From: Maribacter algarum (ex Zhang et al. 2020) | Lineage (GTDB): Bacteria > Bacteroidota > Bacteroidia > Flavobacteriales > Flavobacteriaceae | Direction: 5' to 3' | Length of the DNA: 64,000 nt | Assembly (NCBI RefSeq): GCF_005885635.1 | Contig: NZ_VATY01000001.1 | Location: 434,001 to 498,000, forward strand | In this document: piece by piece, positions 63,341-64,000 of the stretch | Numbering within the stretch: position 1 is the first letter of the stretch | Layout: each line of letters begins with the position of its first letter | The notes under the pieces: generated by a model | Database searches by the model: none | What the model saw: the letters and a program-made list of their open reading frames with translations, nothing else | What the model was told of the DNA's origin: nothing | Position numbers and translations under genes: made by a program

Positions 63341-64000
63341 TTATTCTGTCCTTAAAGCTTCTATGGGCCGTACTCGTATTGCACTATTTGCAGGAATGAA
63401 ACCTGCTAATAATCCGGATACGATTAATATAACCAGGGCACTAACAACAACACCTAAACTTACGCTCGGATTAAGAAACATATCTACGGGACCAATCGAA
63501 TCTAAGAGCGAATTTATGCCGTAAATAGAAAGAGCTCCGAAAATTATGCCTATCATTCCAGAAATAATGGTCAAGAAAATGGACTCCATTAAGATTTGTA
63601 AACGTATTGACCAAGGGTTTTCCCCTAAGGCCCTGCGTATCCCAATTTCTTTAGTTCGCTCCTTTATTACAATGAGCATGATATTACTCACCCCTATTAT
63701 TCCTGAAATGAGTACTAAAATACCAACGAAATAGGCCACGAACCTCAATGCCCCAAATAAGCTTTCCACCCTATTAAATTGCTCGTACAAATCAAAATAC
63801 CCAATGGCTCTTTCATCATCTGGATGTACTTTTCTACTTTGTTTTACGGTGTTAATTACCTCCTCATTTAATTCACTTATTGAGCTTCCGTCTTTTGCCG
63901 TAATGGCCATCCATCCAACATTATCAGCTCTATTGTAAGCTTGGGAAAAGGATGTAAACGGCATGAAGATTTGACGTTCACTGTTTTCACCACCATTGTT
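63341..64000 (-). CDS. MacB-like ABC transporter permease (partial)
   Basis: The visible C-terminal part has 219 residues, 12 of them upstream of the first in-frame Met at 63964: the frame is open to the window edge and reads NNGGENSERQIF into MPFTSFSQAYN. MacB-core end and FtsX helices contain KERTKEIGIRRALGENPWSI and end PANSAIRVRPIEALRTE. The N-terminal helix and most of the periplasmic domain lie beyond 64000. It is the third permease of the operon. Confidence 0.9.
   Translation of the reverse strand, partial: NNGGENSERQIFMPFTSFSQAYNRADNVGWMAITAKDGSSISELNEEVINTVKQSRKVHPDDERAIGYFDLYEQFNRVESLFGALRFVAYFVGILVLISGIIGVSNIMLIVIKERTKEIGIRRALGENPWSIRLQILMESIFLTIISGMIGIIFGALSIYGINSLLDSIGPVDMFLNPSVSLGVVVSALVILIVSGLLAGFIPANSAIRVRPIEALRTE

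Overview
The window is AT-rich, densely packed chromosomal DNA from a marine-type flavobacterium (Bacteroidota, Flavobacteriaceae or close kin). I infer this from two giant secreted proteins ending in the gliding-motility/type IX secretion (T9SS) type B sorting domain, three PorP/SprF-family outer-membrane proteins, lipoproteins with a C-x-K-D surface-export signature, TAnnTTTG-type -7 promoter boxes, a LytS/LytTR pair with a TPR sensor, and gene families such as dodecin and doubled Nfu. Genus and species cannot be read from the sequence alone. I see no tRNA, rRNA, CRISPR array, insertion sequence, phage gene or SusC/SusD pair.

Layout. (1) 1-6054: a very large LRR plus ten-repeat T9SS substrate, cut by the left edge, followed 2 nt later by its PorP/SprF partner. 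(2) 6442-31831: a polysaccharide (exopolysaccharide/capsule) locus. A tightly overlapping plus-strand operon (sugar epimerase, FAD oxidoreductase, NodB deacetylase, GT2, GT39-like) is followed by alternating blocks of glycosyltransferases and sugar oxidoreductases. A minus-strand operon then holds the classic Wzx/Wzy-type core: initiating phosphoglycosyl transferase, Wza export lipoprotein, Wzc tyrosine autokinase, Wzy-like polymerase, Wzx-like flippase and two GT4 enzymes. Two paralogous polysaccharide-lyase-like lipoproteins (12325-15012 and 16810-17874) sit inside this locus. (3) 32305-35732: SanA-like protein, an NRAMP-related transporter and a beta-propeller lipoprotein. (4) 35780-42971: a second T9SS module (type B giant adhesin, PorP/SprF, OmpA/PD40 protein). 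(5) 43129-56213: housekeeping and signalling genes (fabD, gamma carbonic anhydrase, LytTR two-component system, DUF4349, VWA protein, a third PorP/SprF, Nfu, dodecin, a YyaL-like thioredoxin-domain protein, tsaB). (6) 56307-64000: a MacAB-TolC-like ABC export operon with two adaptors, at least three permeases and one ATPase, cut by the right edge.

Most interesting observation. The three surface-lipoprotein genes that look like polysaccharide-acting proteins (starts at 15012, 17874 and 34410) each carry the 9-mer ACCCCWAAT exactly 9 nt before the ATG. The two lyase-like genes additionally share an upstream block (AATAGYCG ... ACGACC-N4/5-TTTCGATGAAATRC). Together with the placement of the lyase-like genes inside the synthesis locus, this suggests a co-regulated set of surface proteins that trim, release or recycle the cell's own polysaccharide, rather than an ordinary SusCD-type utilisation locus. 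That functional reading is inference; the motif and its spacing are directly visible.
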